20,155 nt of DNA from Actinomycetota bacterium (GCA_004376325.1 SOKC01000095.1:1-20155), one strand, 5' to 3'. Positions 1 through 7,299 are shown, counted from the first letter of the stretch. Notes: generated from the letters alone by a model not told the origin. Program-made: numbers and translations.

Positions 1-1
1 A

Positions 2-1012
2 TGCAACCTAAAATGCTATGGCTGTTATGCATGGCAGTATTCCAAGAAGGATGATCTGCCATACGATGTTTGTAACAGGGTAACAGATGAAGCAAATGAT
101 ATAGGAATTTACTTTTTTGTTATAACCGGCGGGGAACCATTTTGCTGGGGTAACTTCTATGACTTCCTTGAAAGACATAATGATTCATTCTTTCAGGTTT
201 ATACAAATGGTCAGTTAATAGATGATAGGGTTGCAAAAAGACTGGCAGAACTTGGGAATGCGGTTCCATGTATTAGTGTAGAAGGATTTGAAAAGGAAAC
301 CGATAGGAGAAGAGGTAAGGGCGCCTGGGCAAGAATTATGAAATCAATGGATGTACTGAATGATAATGGAGTGCTATTCGGATTTTCTGTAACTGCAACC
401 AGGGATAATAATGAATTAATTGTTAGTGATGAGTTTGTTGATTTATTAATAGAAAAAGGAGCGTTTGTTGGATGGTACTTTAATTATATCCCTATAGGCA
501 AAGAACCTGACATGGAGCTGATGCCAACTCCAGAGCAAAGAGACTACAGGAGGAAAAGAATTTTAGAAATAAGAAAGAGTAAGAAATTAATAGCAGCTGA
601 TTTCTGGAATGATGGCCCACTTGTAAATGGCTGTATGGCCGGTGGAAAAAATTATTTACATATTAATGCAAATGGTGATGTTGAGCCTTGCGTTTTTGTC
701 CACTTTGCTGCTGATAATATAAAAGACAAGAGCCTGGTAGATATTCTGACTTCAGATTTCTTTATGGCATTCAGAAAGAGGCAGCCTTATACCGAAAATC
801 ACCTCAGACCGTGCTGTATAATAGATAATCCCTATGTTTTAAGAAATATAGTTGCGGAAACCGGCGCTTATCCTACCCATAATGGAGCAGAATCAATTAT
901 TGGCTGTTTTGCAAAATCACTGGATAAGTATGCCGGTGATTATAAGGAAATTGTAGATAAAGTGTGGGAAGAAGACTATGTTCCTGAAGAAGAGGGAGAA
1001 ACAGCAGTATAG
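2..1012 (+). CDS. Radical SAM/SPASM-like protein, 5'-truncated
   Basis: The frame is open from base 2, so the gene is cut by the left edge; 336 residues are visible. The first codons read CNLKCYGC, the CX3CX2C motif that binds the radical SAM [4Fe-4S] cluster, so only a short N-terminus is missing. ITGGEP follows at about residue 39, the conserved GGE motif of the SAM-binding barrel. The C-terminal third has more cysteines (partial numbering 211, 230, 271, 272, 302) in contexts such as NANGDVEPC and RPCC, like an auxiliary-cluster (SPASM-type) domain. I recognise the overall pattern (NDGPLV.GC..GG, HINANGDVEPC, GAYPTH) as a widespread bacterial family of unknown substrate. No peptide substrate or partner gene is visible, and the infC promoter starts at its stop codon, so it is not part of that operon. 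The role stays open; the radical SAM assignment is firm. Confidence 0.88.
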   Translation, partial: CNLKCYGCYAWQYSKKDDLPYDVCNRVTDEANDIGIYFFVITGGEPFCWGNFYDFLERHNDSFFQVYTNGQLIDDRVAKRLAELGNAVPCISVEGFEKETDRRRGKGAWARIMKSMDVLNDNGVLFGFSVTATRDNNELIVSDEFVDLLIEKGAFVGWYFNYIPIGKEPDMELMPTPEQRDYRRKRILEIRKSKKLIAADFWNDGPLVNGCMAGGKNYLHINANGDVEPCVFVHFAADNIKDKSLVDILTSDFFMAFRKRQPYTENHLRPCCIIDNPYVLRNIVAETGAYPTHNGAESIIGCFAKSLDKYAGDYKEIVDKVWEEDYVPEEEGETAV

Positions 1013-1038
1013 ACAAAATAATTAATAATTAGTATAAT
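1010..1038 (+). promoter_or_regulatory. Likely sigma-70-type promoter for the infC operon
   Basis: TAGACA (1010-1015, 5 of 6 to TTGACA) is followed after exactly 17 nt by a perfect TATAAT (1033-1038). The -35 overlaps the TAG stop of the radical SAM gene. Transcription would start near 1045 and give a leader of roughly 170-180 nt before infC. A-rich 9-bp tandem units (AATAGAAAA, about 1070-1090) lie within that leader. This is a motif match only. Confidence 0.6.
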
Positions 1039-1094
1039 TCCAAAATCATTAATATAAAATTGTTAAAAAAATAGAAAAAATAGAAAAAATAAGT

Positions 1095-1202
1095 AGAAAT
1101 CATCTATTTCTCACCAGGTGGCAGTTTTTTAAACTTGTTAATTTGGTTATTTATATTTAAGTTTAAATAAATAGGTAGATGATCTTTCTGCCTATTTTTT
1201 TT
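1095..1202 (+). promoter_or_regulatory. Leader attenuator upstream of infC-rpmI-rplT (candidate L20 leader)
   Basis: Two incompatible pairings can be drawn. The terminator pairs 1169-1178 with 1188-1197 (10 bp, one G-U, 9-nt loop) and runs into eight T residues (1195-1202). An upstream segment 1099-1109 can instead pair with 1173-1183 (11 bp, two G-U), which uses up the 5' arm of the terminator. Between them an 8-bp perfect stem, 1129-1136 with 1159-1166, can form inside the long-range helix. This layout matches the known infC/rpmI/rplT leaders of low-GC Gram-positives, where ribosomal protein L20 binds its own mRNA leader and causes premature termination. That L20 is the effector here is inferred from position and architecture; I did not verify an L20-binding site. 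Confidence 0.6.
1169..1202 (+). terminator. Intrinsic terminator in the infC leader
   Basis: A 10-bp hairpin (arms 1169-1178 and 1188-1197) ends in an eight-T run and lies 12 nt before the infC Shine-Dalgarno. Because the essential translation genes downstream must be transcribed, it should act conditionally, as the off state of the leader described above, rather than as the terminator of the radical SAM gene. Confidence 0.7.
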
Positions 1203-1213
1203 CAAAAATATTT

Positions 1214-1222
1214 AAGGAGGTG
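1214..1222 (+). promoter_or_regulatory. Strong Shine-Dalgarno of infC
   Basis: AAGGAGGTG is the best Shine-Dalgarno in the window. It decides the start region of infC: the only in-frame ATG (1179) lies upstream of it, inside the terminator hairpin. Initiation should therefore fall near 1226-1232, where the frame has no ATG, GTG or TTG. Confidence 0.75.
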
Positions 1223-1226
1223 TAAT

Positions 1227-1742
1227 TTTAACAACAAGAGAATTCGTATAAACGAACAAATTAGGGTACCTGATGTCAGGTTAATTACGGAAGATGGTAA
1301 CCAGGTTGGAATAGTTCCGGTTAAAGAAGCATTAGAAACTGCTGTGGAAAGAGGCCTGGATTTAGTTGAAATTTCACCTAAAAGTGATCCACCTGTCTGC
1401 AAGATAATGGATTATGGAAAATACAAATATCAACTGGAGATATCGGAAAAATTAAAGAAAAAGAAGCAATCCCAGATTATTATAAAAGAAATCAAGTTAA
1501 GACCAAAAATAGATACTAATGATCTTAATACTAAAAAAAGGCAAATAGAAAAATTCTTAAAAAGCGGTCATAAGGTGAAAATAACCGTTATGTTCAGAGG
1601 AAGAGAAATAGTGCATAAAGAACTGGGGATGAATATTCTCGATAAGTTGATAGAAGAGTTAAAAGATAAATGTGTGCTGGAGTTAGAGCCCAGGCTGGAT
1701 GGATACAATATAATTATGATTTTGGCACCAGTTTACAAATAA
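1227..1742 (+). CDS. infC: Translation initiation factor IF-3
   Basis: IF-3 binds the 30S subunit, keeps 50S away and checks the start codon-initiator tRNA pairing. The protein has the usual N-domain (RINEQIRVPDVRLI), the linker start PPVCKIMDYGKYKY, and the C-domain with KEIKLRPKI, DLNTKKRQIEKFLKSGHKVKITVMFRGRE and the terminal LAP. The start is unresolved. The Shine-Dalgarno at 1214-1222 predicts initiation at about 1227, where the in-frame codon is TTT. ATT at 1242, a codon type known to start infC elsewhere, would begin the protein at IRINEQIRV but is 21 nt from the Shine-Dalgarno. I placed the boundary by spacing. Non-AUG starts are normal for infC and underlie its autoregulation, but UUU would be exceptional. 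First gene of the rpmI-rplT-pheS-pheT run. Confidence 0.93.
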   Translation, partial: FNNKRIRINEQIRVPDVRLITEDGNQVGIVPVKEALETAVERGLDLVEISPKSDPPVCKIMDYGKYKYQLEISEKLKKKKQSQIIIKEIKLRPKIDTNDLNTKKRQIEKFLKSGHKVKITVMFRGREIVHKELGMNILDKLIEELKDKCVLELEPRLDGYNIIMILAPVYK

Positions 1743-1782
1743 AATTGTTATCTCGTATAAATCAAATTGGAAGGATGTTATT

Positions 1783-1977
1783 ATGCCAAAAATTAAAACT
1801 CATAAAGGTGCTGCTAAAAGATTTAAAGTTACCGGGAGCGGAAAGATTGTCAGAGTAAAAGCGTATAAGGGTCATATTCTGACTAAAAAAAATGCTGAAA
1901 GAAAAAGACGGTTAGGGAGAAAACAAGAAGTGTCTGCTTCAGATAAGAAAAAAGTAAGAAGACTATTAGGCAGATAA
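1783..1977 (+). CDS. rpmI: Large ribosomal subunit protein bL35
   Basis: This 64-residue, very basic protein has the full bL35 pattern: MPKIKTHKGAAKRFKVTGSGK at the start, then the KAYKGHILTKKNAERKRRL core and the LLGR end. It is a structural protein of the 50S subunit. The ATG has a good Shine-Dalgarno, GGAAGGA at 1769-1775, 7 nt upstream. It sits 40 nt after infC and 15 nt before rplT, the universal infC-rpmI-rplT arrangement. Its stop codon runs into the Shine-Dalgarno of rplT, which favours translational coupling. Confidence 0.97.
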   Translation: MPKIKTHKGAAKRFKVTGSGKIVRVKAYKGHILTKKNAERKRRLGRKQEVSASDKKKVRRLLGR

Positions 1978-1992
1978 GGAAGGGTGATTAAA

Positions 1993-2340
1993 ATGACCAG
2001 AGTTAAAAAGGGACAGGTCAAAAGAAGAAAACATAAGAAAGTATTAAAAGAAGCAAGAGGATACTACGGCTCTAAAAGCAGGAGTTATAAAATTGCTAAA
2101 GAGCAGCTGCTCAAATCAATGAGCTATGCATACAGGGATAGAAAGAATAATAAAAGAAATTTTAGAAGGTTATGGATTACCAGAATCAACGCTGCAGCCA
2201 GGATAAATGGAATTTCATACAATGAATTTATAAGTGGACTGAAGAAAGCAAGTGTTGATATTAATAGAAAAATATTATCAGAAATTGCAGTAAGCGATCC
2301 TGACGCTTTTCAAAAACTAACTGAAATTGCAAAGAAGTGA
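1993..2340 (+). CDS. rplT: Large ribosomal subunit protein bL20
   Basis: The 115-residue protein is a typical bL20, with MTRVKKGQVKRRKHKKVLKEARGYYGSKSRSY at its basic N-terminal extension and the C-domain RRLWITRINAAARINGISYNEFISGLKKA. It binds 23S rRNA early in 50S assembly. In Gram-positives it also represses its own operon through the mRNA leader, a candidate for which is seen at 1095-1202. I chose the ATG at 1993 because GGAAGGG (1978-1984) lies 8 nt before it and the protein then starts as the family does. An upstream in-frame GTG at 1984 falls inside that Shine-Dalgarno. Confidence 0.97.
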   Translation: MTRVKKGQVKRRKHKKVLKEARGYYGSKSRSYKIAKEQLLKSMSYAYRDRKNNKRNFRRLWITRINAAARINGISYNEFISGLKKASVDINRKILSEIAVSDPDAFQKLTEIAKK

Positions 2341-2392
2341 GATCGAAAAACAGGAAGCGAAAATATTATTTAGGGACAACCCCTATAAAATT

Positions 2393-3439
2393 ATGAGTAA
2401 AAAAGAAAAAAATATAAGTGGATTAGAAAAAAAGATAAAGACAGAACTGGATAATTTTACCAGAGAATTAGAGACAGTAAAAAATTTAATTGAATTAGAT
2501 AAGCTAAGAACAAAATATATTGGGAAAAAAAGTTTTTTAATTAAAACTTTAAAGAACATTGGTAATTTACCAGACGATATTAAACCAATTGCAGGTAAAA
2601 AATCAAATACTGTAAGAAAAAAAATAGAATCTGATATTCTAAAAAAAGAAAAAATTTTTAAAAATATTGAATATGAAAATAAGCTAAGGAAAGAAATTAT
2701 AGATCTGTCACTGCCGGGAAGAAGCACCGCTGCAGGTAGAAAGAATATTATTTCTCAGGTTGTTGAGGAAATAGAAGAAATTTTTATTGGGATGGGGTTC
2801 GAAATAGCGGAGGGCCCCGAAGTGGAAACTGATTATTATAATTTTGAAGCATTAAACACCCCCAGTGGCCATCCAGCAAGGTCTCTACATGATACATTCT
2901 TTATTTCTGAAAATATATTGCTGAGGACTCATACTTCACCAGTTCAGATAAGATATATGGAGAGTCACAAGCCTCCTTTACTAATAATAGTACCGGGGAA
3001 AGTTTATAGAAGAGATTATGATGTATCGCACACTCCTATGTTTACTCAGATAGAGGGCCTGGTAATAGATAAAGGCATAAATTTCGGTAACCTTAAATGG
3101 ACACTTGAAACATTTGCCCATGAAATTTTTGGAAAGGACCGGAAAGTCAGATTCAGGCCTCATTATTTTCCGTTTACAGAACCGAGTGCTGAAGTTGATG
3201 TTTCCTGTAATATTTGTGGCGGAAAAGGATGCCGGGTATGTTCAGAGTCCGGATGGCTTGAAATTCTTGGGGCCGGAATGGTAGATCCGAATTTATATTC
3301 ATTTGTAGGATATAATCCGGAAGAAGTCAGTGGTTTTGCCTTTGGAATGGGCATAGAGAGAATTTGCATGTTAAAGTATGGCATTGATGATTTAAGGTTA
3401 TTTTTCGAAAATGACCTGAGATTTATAAGTCAATTTTAA
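2393..3439 (+). CDS. pheS: Phenylalanyl-tRNA synthetase alpha subunit
   Basis: PheS is the catalytic subunit of the (alpha-beta)2 enzyme that charges tRNA-Phe. From the ATG at 2393 it has 348 residues, the usual length. An N-terminal coiled-coil (about 1-90) precedes the class II core: SGHPARSLHDTFF (158-170), RTHTSPVQIRYM, motif 2 KVYRRDYDVSHTPMFTQIEG (203-222) and motif 3 GFAFGMGIERICMLKYG (314-330). Cysteines 272, 275, 280 and 283 form a CX2CX4CX2C knuckle found in many, but not all, bacterial PheS. The ATG has only a weak AGGG upstream, next to a small hairpin (2371-2385). An alternative TTG at 2327 would overlap rplT and add 22 residues unlike the family. It lies 52 nt after rplT and is probably co-transcribed. 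Confidence 0.96.
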   Translation: MSKKEKNISGLEKKIKTELDNFTRELETVKNLIELDKLRTKYIGKKSFLIKTLKNIGNLPDDIKPIAGKKSNTVRKKIESDILKKEKIFKNIEYENKLRKEIIDLSLPGRSTAAGRKNIISQVVEEIEEIFIGMGFEIAEGPEVETDYYNFEALNTPSGHPARSLHDTFFISENILLRTHTSPVQIRYMESHKPPLLIIVPGKVYRRDYDVSHTPMFTQIEGLVIDKGINFGNLKWTLETFAHEIFGKDRKVRFRPHYFPFTEPSAEVDVSCNICGGKGCRVCSESGWLEILGAGMVDPNLYSFVGYNPEEVSGFAFGMGIERICMLKYGIDDLRLFFENDLRFISQF

Positions 3440-3538
3440 CTTTCAATATCATTAATCTGATATATGTTAGATAAACGGGTATCTTTTAAAATAATCTTTA
3501 TCTTAAGGAAATATTTAATAGAGAGGAAAGCTTAAGCA

Positions 3539-5944
3539 TTGAAAGTAACATTAAACTGGATAGGCGAATCTTTAGGTGCTGAAAGGCTTGAACCTGAAAA
3601 AATTGCAAGCGCTCTGACTATGAGCGGAACTGAAGTAAAAAAAGTTGAATATATAGGTGATAAATATAAGAATATAATAATTGGTAGAGTGGTTGATTTT
3701 TCTCCTCATCCTGATTCTGATAAATTATCATTGTGTGAAGTGGACATTGGCTCAAGTAAGCTAAACATAGTTTGTGGCGCTAAAAATTTTAAAAAGGAAG
3801 ATAGAGTTGCTGTAGCGCTGCCCGGAGCAAAAGTTAAGGATATTACTATAAGAAAAAATAAGATAAGAGGTCAGATTTCTGAAGGAATGATGTGCTCAGA
3901 AATGGAATTAGGTCTTTCTTCCGAATCAGAAGGTATTATGATTCTGAGCAGTAGTTGTGGGATAGGTGACAGTTTCTCAAAATCAGTTGGTCTGGATGAT
4001 GTTGTGCTGGAGCTTGAGATTACGCCTAATAGGCCTGATTGCTTGAGCGTAATAGGAATCGCAAGAGAAATCAGCGCTTTAATTGGCGCTGAATTTATAA
4101 CTGGTGAATATGATTTTAAAAAAAGACTGAATATAGATTCCAAATTTGAAATTGAAATAGAGGACTATGATCTTTGTCCAAGATATTCAGCAAAACTGTT
4201 TAGAAATATACCGAATATTAAGTCGCCTCAATGGCTTAAAAACAGGCTTATTCTATGCGATGTAAGACCAATAAATTTAATTGTTGACCTGACTAATTAT
4301 GTTATGCTGGAAACTGGTCAACCGCTGCATGCTTTTGATAAAGACATGTTATATTCAAACAAGATTATAGTCAGAAGAGCAGGAAAAGGGGAGAACATAA
4401 AAACTATTGATGATTCTATAAGGATACTGGACGATGATGCACTGGTAATAGCAGATGAAGATAAAGCTGTAGCTATTGCCGGTATAATGGGTGGAAAGGA
4501 TACTGAAATAAGTGAGAATACGAAAAATGTCCTGTTGGAATCGGCAAATTTTTACGGACCTTCTATAATGAGAACTTCTAAAAAAATTGGGCTCCGGTCG
4601 GAAGCTTCAAACAGATTTGAAAAAAAAATTGACCCAATGCTTACTGTATTTGCAATCAGGAGGTTTGAAGATCTACTGGAAAAAGTAGCCAATTTTAAAA
4701 CGGAAGAATGTATATATGATAATTTTAAAAAAGTAGAAAGAGAAAGAAAGATTAATTTAAGAGTAGGCAAAGTGGGCCAGGTTCTGGGCAAAGATATTGA
4801 TGCGGGTTTGATATCCGACATCCTTACAAATTTAAAAATCAGTAACAGAATAAAAGATAATATCATAGAGGCAACAGTTCCTTCTTTTAGATATGAAGAT
4901 CTCCAGAGAGAGATCGATCTTGTTGAAGAAGTAGCGAGAATTTATGGGTACGACAGGTTGGATTCTATTCCTACTTCAGCAAGCGACAGGCGTGGAAAAT
5001 ATAGTCTATATCAGAAAACAATTAAAGATATCAGACAGGCTCTTTGCGATATCGGACTGGTTGAAGTTATAAACTATTCTTTTATTAGTGCTGAATCACT
5101 TAAAAAATTTAAAATAAATCTGGAAGAAGGGTATAAGAATAATGTAGAGATATTAAATCCTATTAATGAAGATTTCAAGCTGTTAAGGCCAATGCTTCTT
5201 CCGGCACTTATGAAAAATATTAAAGATAACATTAACCATAATATAAAAGATATTGGAATATTTGAGATATCAAAAGTTTTTAAGAAAAACAGTTCTGGTA
5301 AATTGCCTTTCGAAATAAATACGCTCGGGGTGATGCTAACCGGAAAAGCAGTACAGAAAGGATGGAATGAAAAGGAAAGAGCTTTTGATTTTTACGATTT
5401 GAAAGGTATTTTAGATTTTATATGCAAGAGATATTATCCTTCTGGCAGTTTAAAGATAAAAGAGAGGCAGTACAGATTTTTCCACCCCAGGATCAGCGGA
5501 ACAGTCAATATTGAAGATCTGGAAGTGGGAATAATTGGCAAAATTCACCCGGTAATAATAGAGGAGACTGAATCCGGACAGGATGCCTATTATATGGAAC
5601 TGGATATGGATAAATTTATAAATAATATAAAAGAGACCAAAAAATATAAATTCATACCCGCCTTTCCTTCTATAGATATTGATCTTGCAATTGTAGTTGA
5701 TAATAAAATAAAGAGTGAAGATATTGTAAATGAAATAAAAGAAAGCGGGACGGAACTGCTTAAAAATATAAGACTTTTTGATATATACAGAGGGGAACAG
5801 ATAGAAAAGGACAAGAAAAGCATGGCTTACTCTCTGAATTTCAGGGATGACACCAGAACTTTGAAGGACATAGAAATAGAGATAATAGTAGCCAGGATAC
5901 TGGAAAATTTAGGTAAGAAATTTAATGCCAGGATTAGAGAATAA
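3539..5944 (+). CDS. pheT: Phenylalanyl-tRNA synthetase beta subunit
   Basis: The 801-residue protein has the standard bacterial PheT layout: an N-terminal EMAP-like tRNA-binding domain (about 40-150, with HPDSDKLSLCEVD and GQISEGMMCSEMELG), the B3/B4 region beginning ITPNRPDCLSVIGIAREI (161-178), a B5 DNA-binding-like domain around 400-480, and the C-terminal FDX-ACB anticodon-binding domain (702-801, FPSIDIDLAIVV to the end). B3/B4 is the editing domain of the family, which removes mischarged tyrosine. The start is TTG, preceded by AGAGGAAAG (3522-3530); no better in-frame start exists and MKVTLNWIGE is the normal N-terminus. A 99-nt gap separates it from pheS; I see neither a clear promoter nor a T-box there. 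Length and domains look complete. Confidence 0.96.
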   Translation: MKVTLNWIGESLGAERLEPEKIASALTMSGTEVKKVEYIGDKYKNIIIGRVVDFSPHPDSDKLSLCEVDIGSSKLNIVCGAKNFKKEDRVAVALPGAKVKDITIRKNKIRGQISEGMMCSEMELGLSSESEGIMILSSSCGIGDSFSKSVGLDDVVLELEITPNRPDCLSVIGIAREISALIGAEFITGEYDFKKRLNIDSKFEIEIEDYDLCPRYSAKLFRNIPNIKSPQWLKNRLILCDVRPINLIVDLTNYVMLETGQPLHAFDKDMLYSNKIIVRRAGKGENIKTIDDSIRILDDDALVIADEDKAVAIAGIMGGKDTEISENTKNVLLESANFYGPSIMRTSKKIGLRSEASNRFEKKIDPMLTVFAIRRFEDLLEKVANFKTEECIYDNFKKVERERKINLRVGKVGQVLGKDIDAGLISDILTNLKISNRIKDNIIEATVPSFRYEDLQREIDLVEEVARIYGYDRLDSIPTSASDRRGKYSLYQKTIKDIRQALCDIGLVEVINYSFISAESLKKFKINLEEGYKNNVEILNPINEDFKLLRPMLLPALMKNIKDNINHNIKDIGIFEISKVFKKNSSGKLPFEINTLGVMLTGKAVQKGWNEKERAFDFYDLKGILDFICKRYYPSGSLKIKERQYRFFHPRISGTVNIEDLEVGIIGKIHPVIIEETESGQDAYYMELDMDKFINNIKETKKYKFIPAFPSIDIDLAIVVDNKIKSEDIVNEIKESGTELLKNIRLFDIYRGEQIEKDKKSMAYSLNFRDDTRTLKDIEIEIIVARILENLGKKFNARIRE

Positions 5945-5951
5945 ATAAGAT

Positions 5952-6680
5952 ATGATAATCGAGTTTCCAGGCACAAGAGGTGAGATTGAAGAAAGCAGCG
6001 CAGAACATAAATATCATTCATCTCTAATTATAAGATATAAAAAAACAGGTGCGCTTATTGATTTCGGTTTAAAATATAATCCACAACTGATAAATAAAAT
6101 AAATGATTTTGATTTCATCTTAATAACTCATGCCCATCCCGACCATTATATATGGACAGTGGAAGATGAAGATAGAATAAATATCCCGGTCTATCTAACC
6201 AGAATTGCCCTTGACTATGGCAAGTATAAGCCTAAAGATTACAGGATTTTTCAAACCGGTAAAAAATATAGCCTTAAATGTCTTGATATTACTATATATA
6301 AAGTAATTCACTCCCTTAGATGCCCTGCAGTAGGATATAAAATCAAAGGGGATAAAACTATAATTTATGCCCCGGATATTGTGGATTTTGAGGAAGATAA
6401 GGGCACAGTATTAAAAGATGTTGACCTGCTGATTGCCGATGGTTCCAGTCTTAATATAAATATGGTTAGAAGAAAAGAAGGCAAACTATTCGGTCATACC
6501 AGAGTTAAGACCATAATAGAGTGGTGTAAAAAATATAATATTGGCAGTTTAATTGTGACCCACTGTGGCAAACAAATAGTTAATATGGATAAAAAAGAAC
6601 TTGCAAGCAGGCTGGAGGAGTATACAGGAGGAAAAATTGATGCGATAGTAGCTTATGACGGGTATAGGATGGAATTATGA
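5952..6680 (+). CDS. Metallo-beta-lactamase-fold hydrolase
   Basis: This 242-residue protein starts 7 nt after pheT and has no strong Shine-Dalgarno, so it is probably translated from the same message. The superfamily metal-binding set is complete: HAHPDH at 60-65, His120 (VIHS), Asp142 (APDIVD) and His204 (VTHCG), so it should be an active di-metal (zinc or iron) hydrolase. It has no signal peptide. The N-terminus (PGTRGEIEESSAEHKYHSSLII) and the overall layout resemble the RNase Z/phosphodiesterase-like branch, but I see no exosite or other feature that fixes the substrate. Candidates are a phosphodiester, a cyclic nucleotide or an RNA end. The specific function is not assigned. Confidence 0.85.
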   Translation: MIIEFPGTRGEIEESSAEHKYHSSLIIRYKKTGALIDFGLKYNPQLINKINDFDFILITHAHPDHYIWTVEDEDRINIPVYLTRIALDYGKYKPKDYRIFQTGKKYSLKCLDITIYKVIHSLRCPAVGYKIKGDKTIIYAPDIVDFEEDKGTVLKDVDLLIADGSSLNINMVRRKEGKLFGHTRVKTIIEWCKKYNIGSLIVTHCGKQIVNMDKKELASRLEEYTGGKIDAIVAYDGYRMEL

Positions 6681-6719
6681 AAATAAATTATGGATTTTTT
6701 AAAATTATTACTTTCTAAC

Positions 6720-6748
6720 TTTACAACTTATAGATTTTTATGTAAAAT
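6720..6748 (+). promoter_or_regulatory. Possible promoter of the toxin-antitoxin pair
   Basis: TTTACA (6720-6725) and TAAAAT (6743-6748) are separated by 17 nt; each matches the sigma-70 consensus at 5 of 6 positions. Transcription would start near 6755, giving a very short leader before the antitoxin ATG at 6766. In AT-rich DNA such matches arise by chance, so this is moderate to weak evidence. Confidence 0.4.
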
Positions 6749-6765
6749 ATTGGTTGGTGATTTAT

Positions 6766-7035
6766 ATGTTAGTAAATTTAAAAACTAAATCTCAAGTAAC
6801 AATACCAAAGCAAATAGTTAGGAAATTAAATTTAAAGCCCGGTGACAAATTAGAATTCAGCCTGGATGATGACAGGATAATTATTAAACCTGTAGCAATA
6901 ATTGATAGATCTCAGGCCTGGTTTTATACACCGGAATGGCAAGAAGGTGAAAAAGAAGTAGACAGTCAAATAAGAGAGGGCAAGATCCATTCAGCAGAAG
7001 ATTTAGATGAGCTATACAAAAAATTAAATATATAG
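6766..7035 (+). CDS. AbrB/MazE-type antitoxin
   Basis: The 89-residue protein starts with a swapped-hairpin AbrB/SpoVT DNA-binding domain (about 1-45; KTKSQVTIPKQIVRKLNLKPGDKLEF and a closing RIIIKPV). A C-terminal segment, AWFYTPEWQEGEKEVDSQIREGK and an acidic helix to the end, probably wraps and neutralises the toxin. It should bind the toxin encoded 3 nt downstream and repress its own promoter, as is usual for type II antitoxins. The start at ATG 6766 is chosen because GGTGA (6756-6760) lies 5 nt before it; an upstream TTG at 6754 would overlap that site. The TAG stop is followed at once by a second TAG. Confidence 0.88.
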   Translation: MLVNLKTKSQVTIPKQIVRKLNLKPGDKLEFSLDDDRIIIKPVAIIDRSQAWFYTPEWQEGEKEVDSQIREGKIHSAEDLDELYKKLNI

Positions 7036-7038
7036 TAG

Positions 7039-7299
7039 ATGAAAATATATTTTTCACAGTACTTCGAAGACAATGCTTCGAACTTATCAAGAAGTGTTAA
7101 AAAAATTCTTCGGGAAAAAATTGCACTTTTAGAAGAAAACCCAAATCATCCTTCACTCAGGACTAAAAAAATTCAAGGACAAAGATACATTTTTGAAGCT
7201 ACTGTTACAATGAATATTAGATTAACCTGGCAATATTATAAGGATGGTATTCTCTTAAGAAAAATCGGTGAGCATGATAAAACTTTAAAGGATCCTTAA
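7039..7299 (+). CDS. RelE/ParE-superfamily toxin
   Basis: The 86-residue basic protein has the RelE/ParE pattern: N-terminal strand MKIYFS, two helices (SVKKILREKIALLEENP, then NHPSLRTKKIQG), and C-terminal strands EATVTMNIRLTWQYY and GILLRKIGEHD. The NIRLTWQ strand and terminal GEHD are typical of the RelE-like mRNA interferases often paired with AbrB-type antitoxins. Its predicted action is ribosome-dependent or direct mRNA cleavage that halts growth when the antitoxin is lost; a ParE-like gyrase action cannot be excluded. It begins 3 nt after the antitoxin stop with no clear Shine-Dalgarno of its own, so translation is probably coupled, keeping toxin below antitoxin. Confidence 0.85.
   Translation: MKIYFSQYFEDNASNLSRSVKKILREKIALLEENPNHPSLRTKKIQGQRYIFEATVTMNIRLTWQYYKDGILLRKIGEHDKTLKDP

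Noticed and set aside
1179..1226. ATG 1179 as the infC start
   Set aside because: It lies in the loop of the leader terminator, has no Shine-Dalgarno at a workable distance, and would translate through the terminator stem and the strong Shine-Dalgarno, adding residues unlike IF-3.
1984..1992. GTG 1984 as the rplT start
   Set aside because: The GTG overlaps the Shine-Dalgarno itself; ATG 1993 gives the normal bL20 N-terminus with 8-nt spacing.
2327..2392. TTG 2327 as the pheS start, overlapping rplT
   Set aside because: No Shine-Dalgarno and the added 22 residues do not resemble PheS; ATG 2393 gives the usual length.
3440..3538. T-box or other riboswitch before pheT or pheS
   Set aside because: I see no TGGN antiterminator bulge with its flanking stems, and only 4-6 bp AT-rich stems in this gap; the region before pheS is too short.
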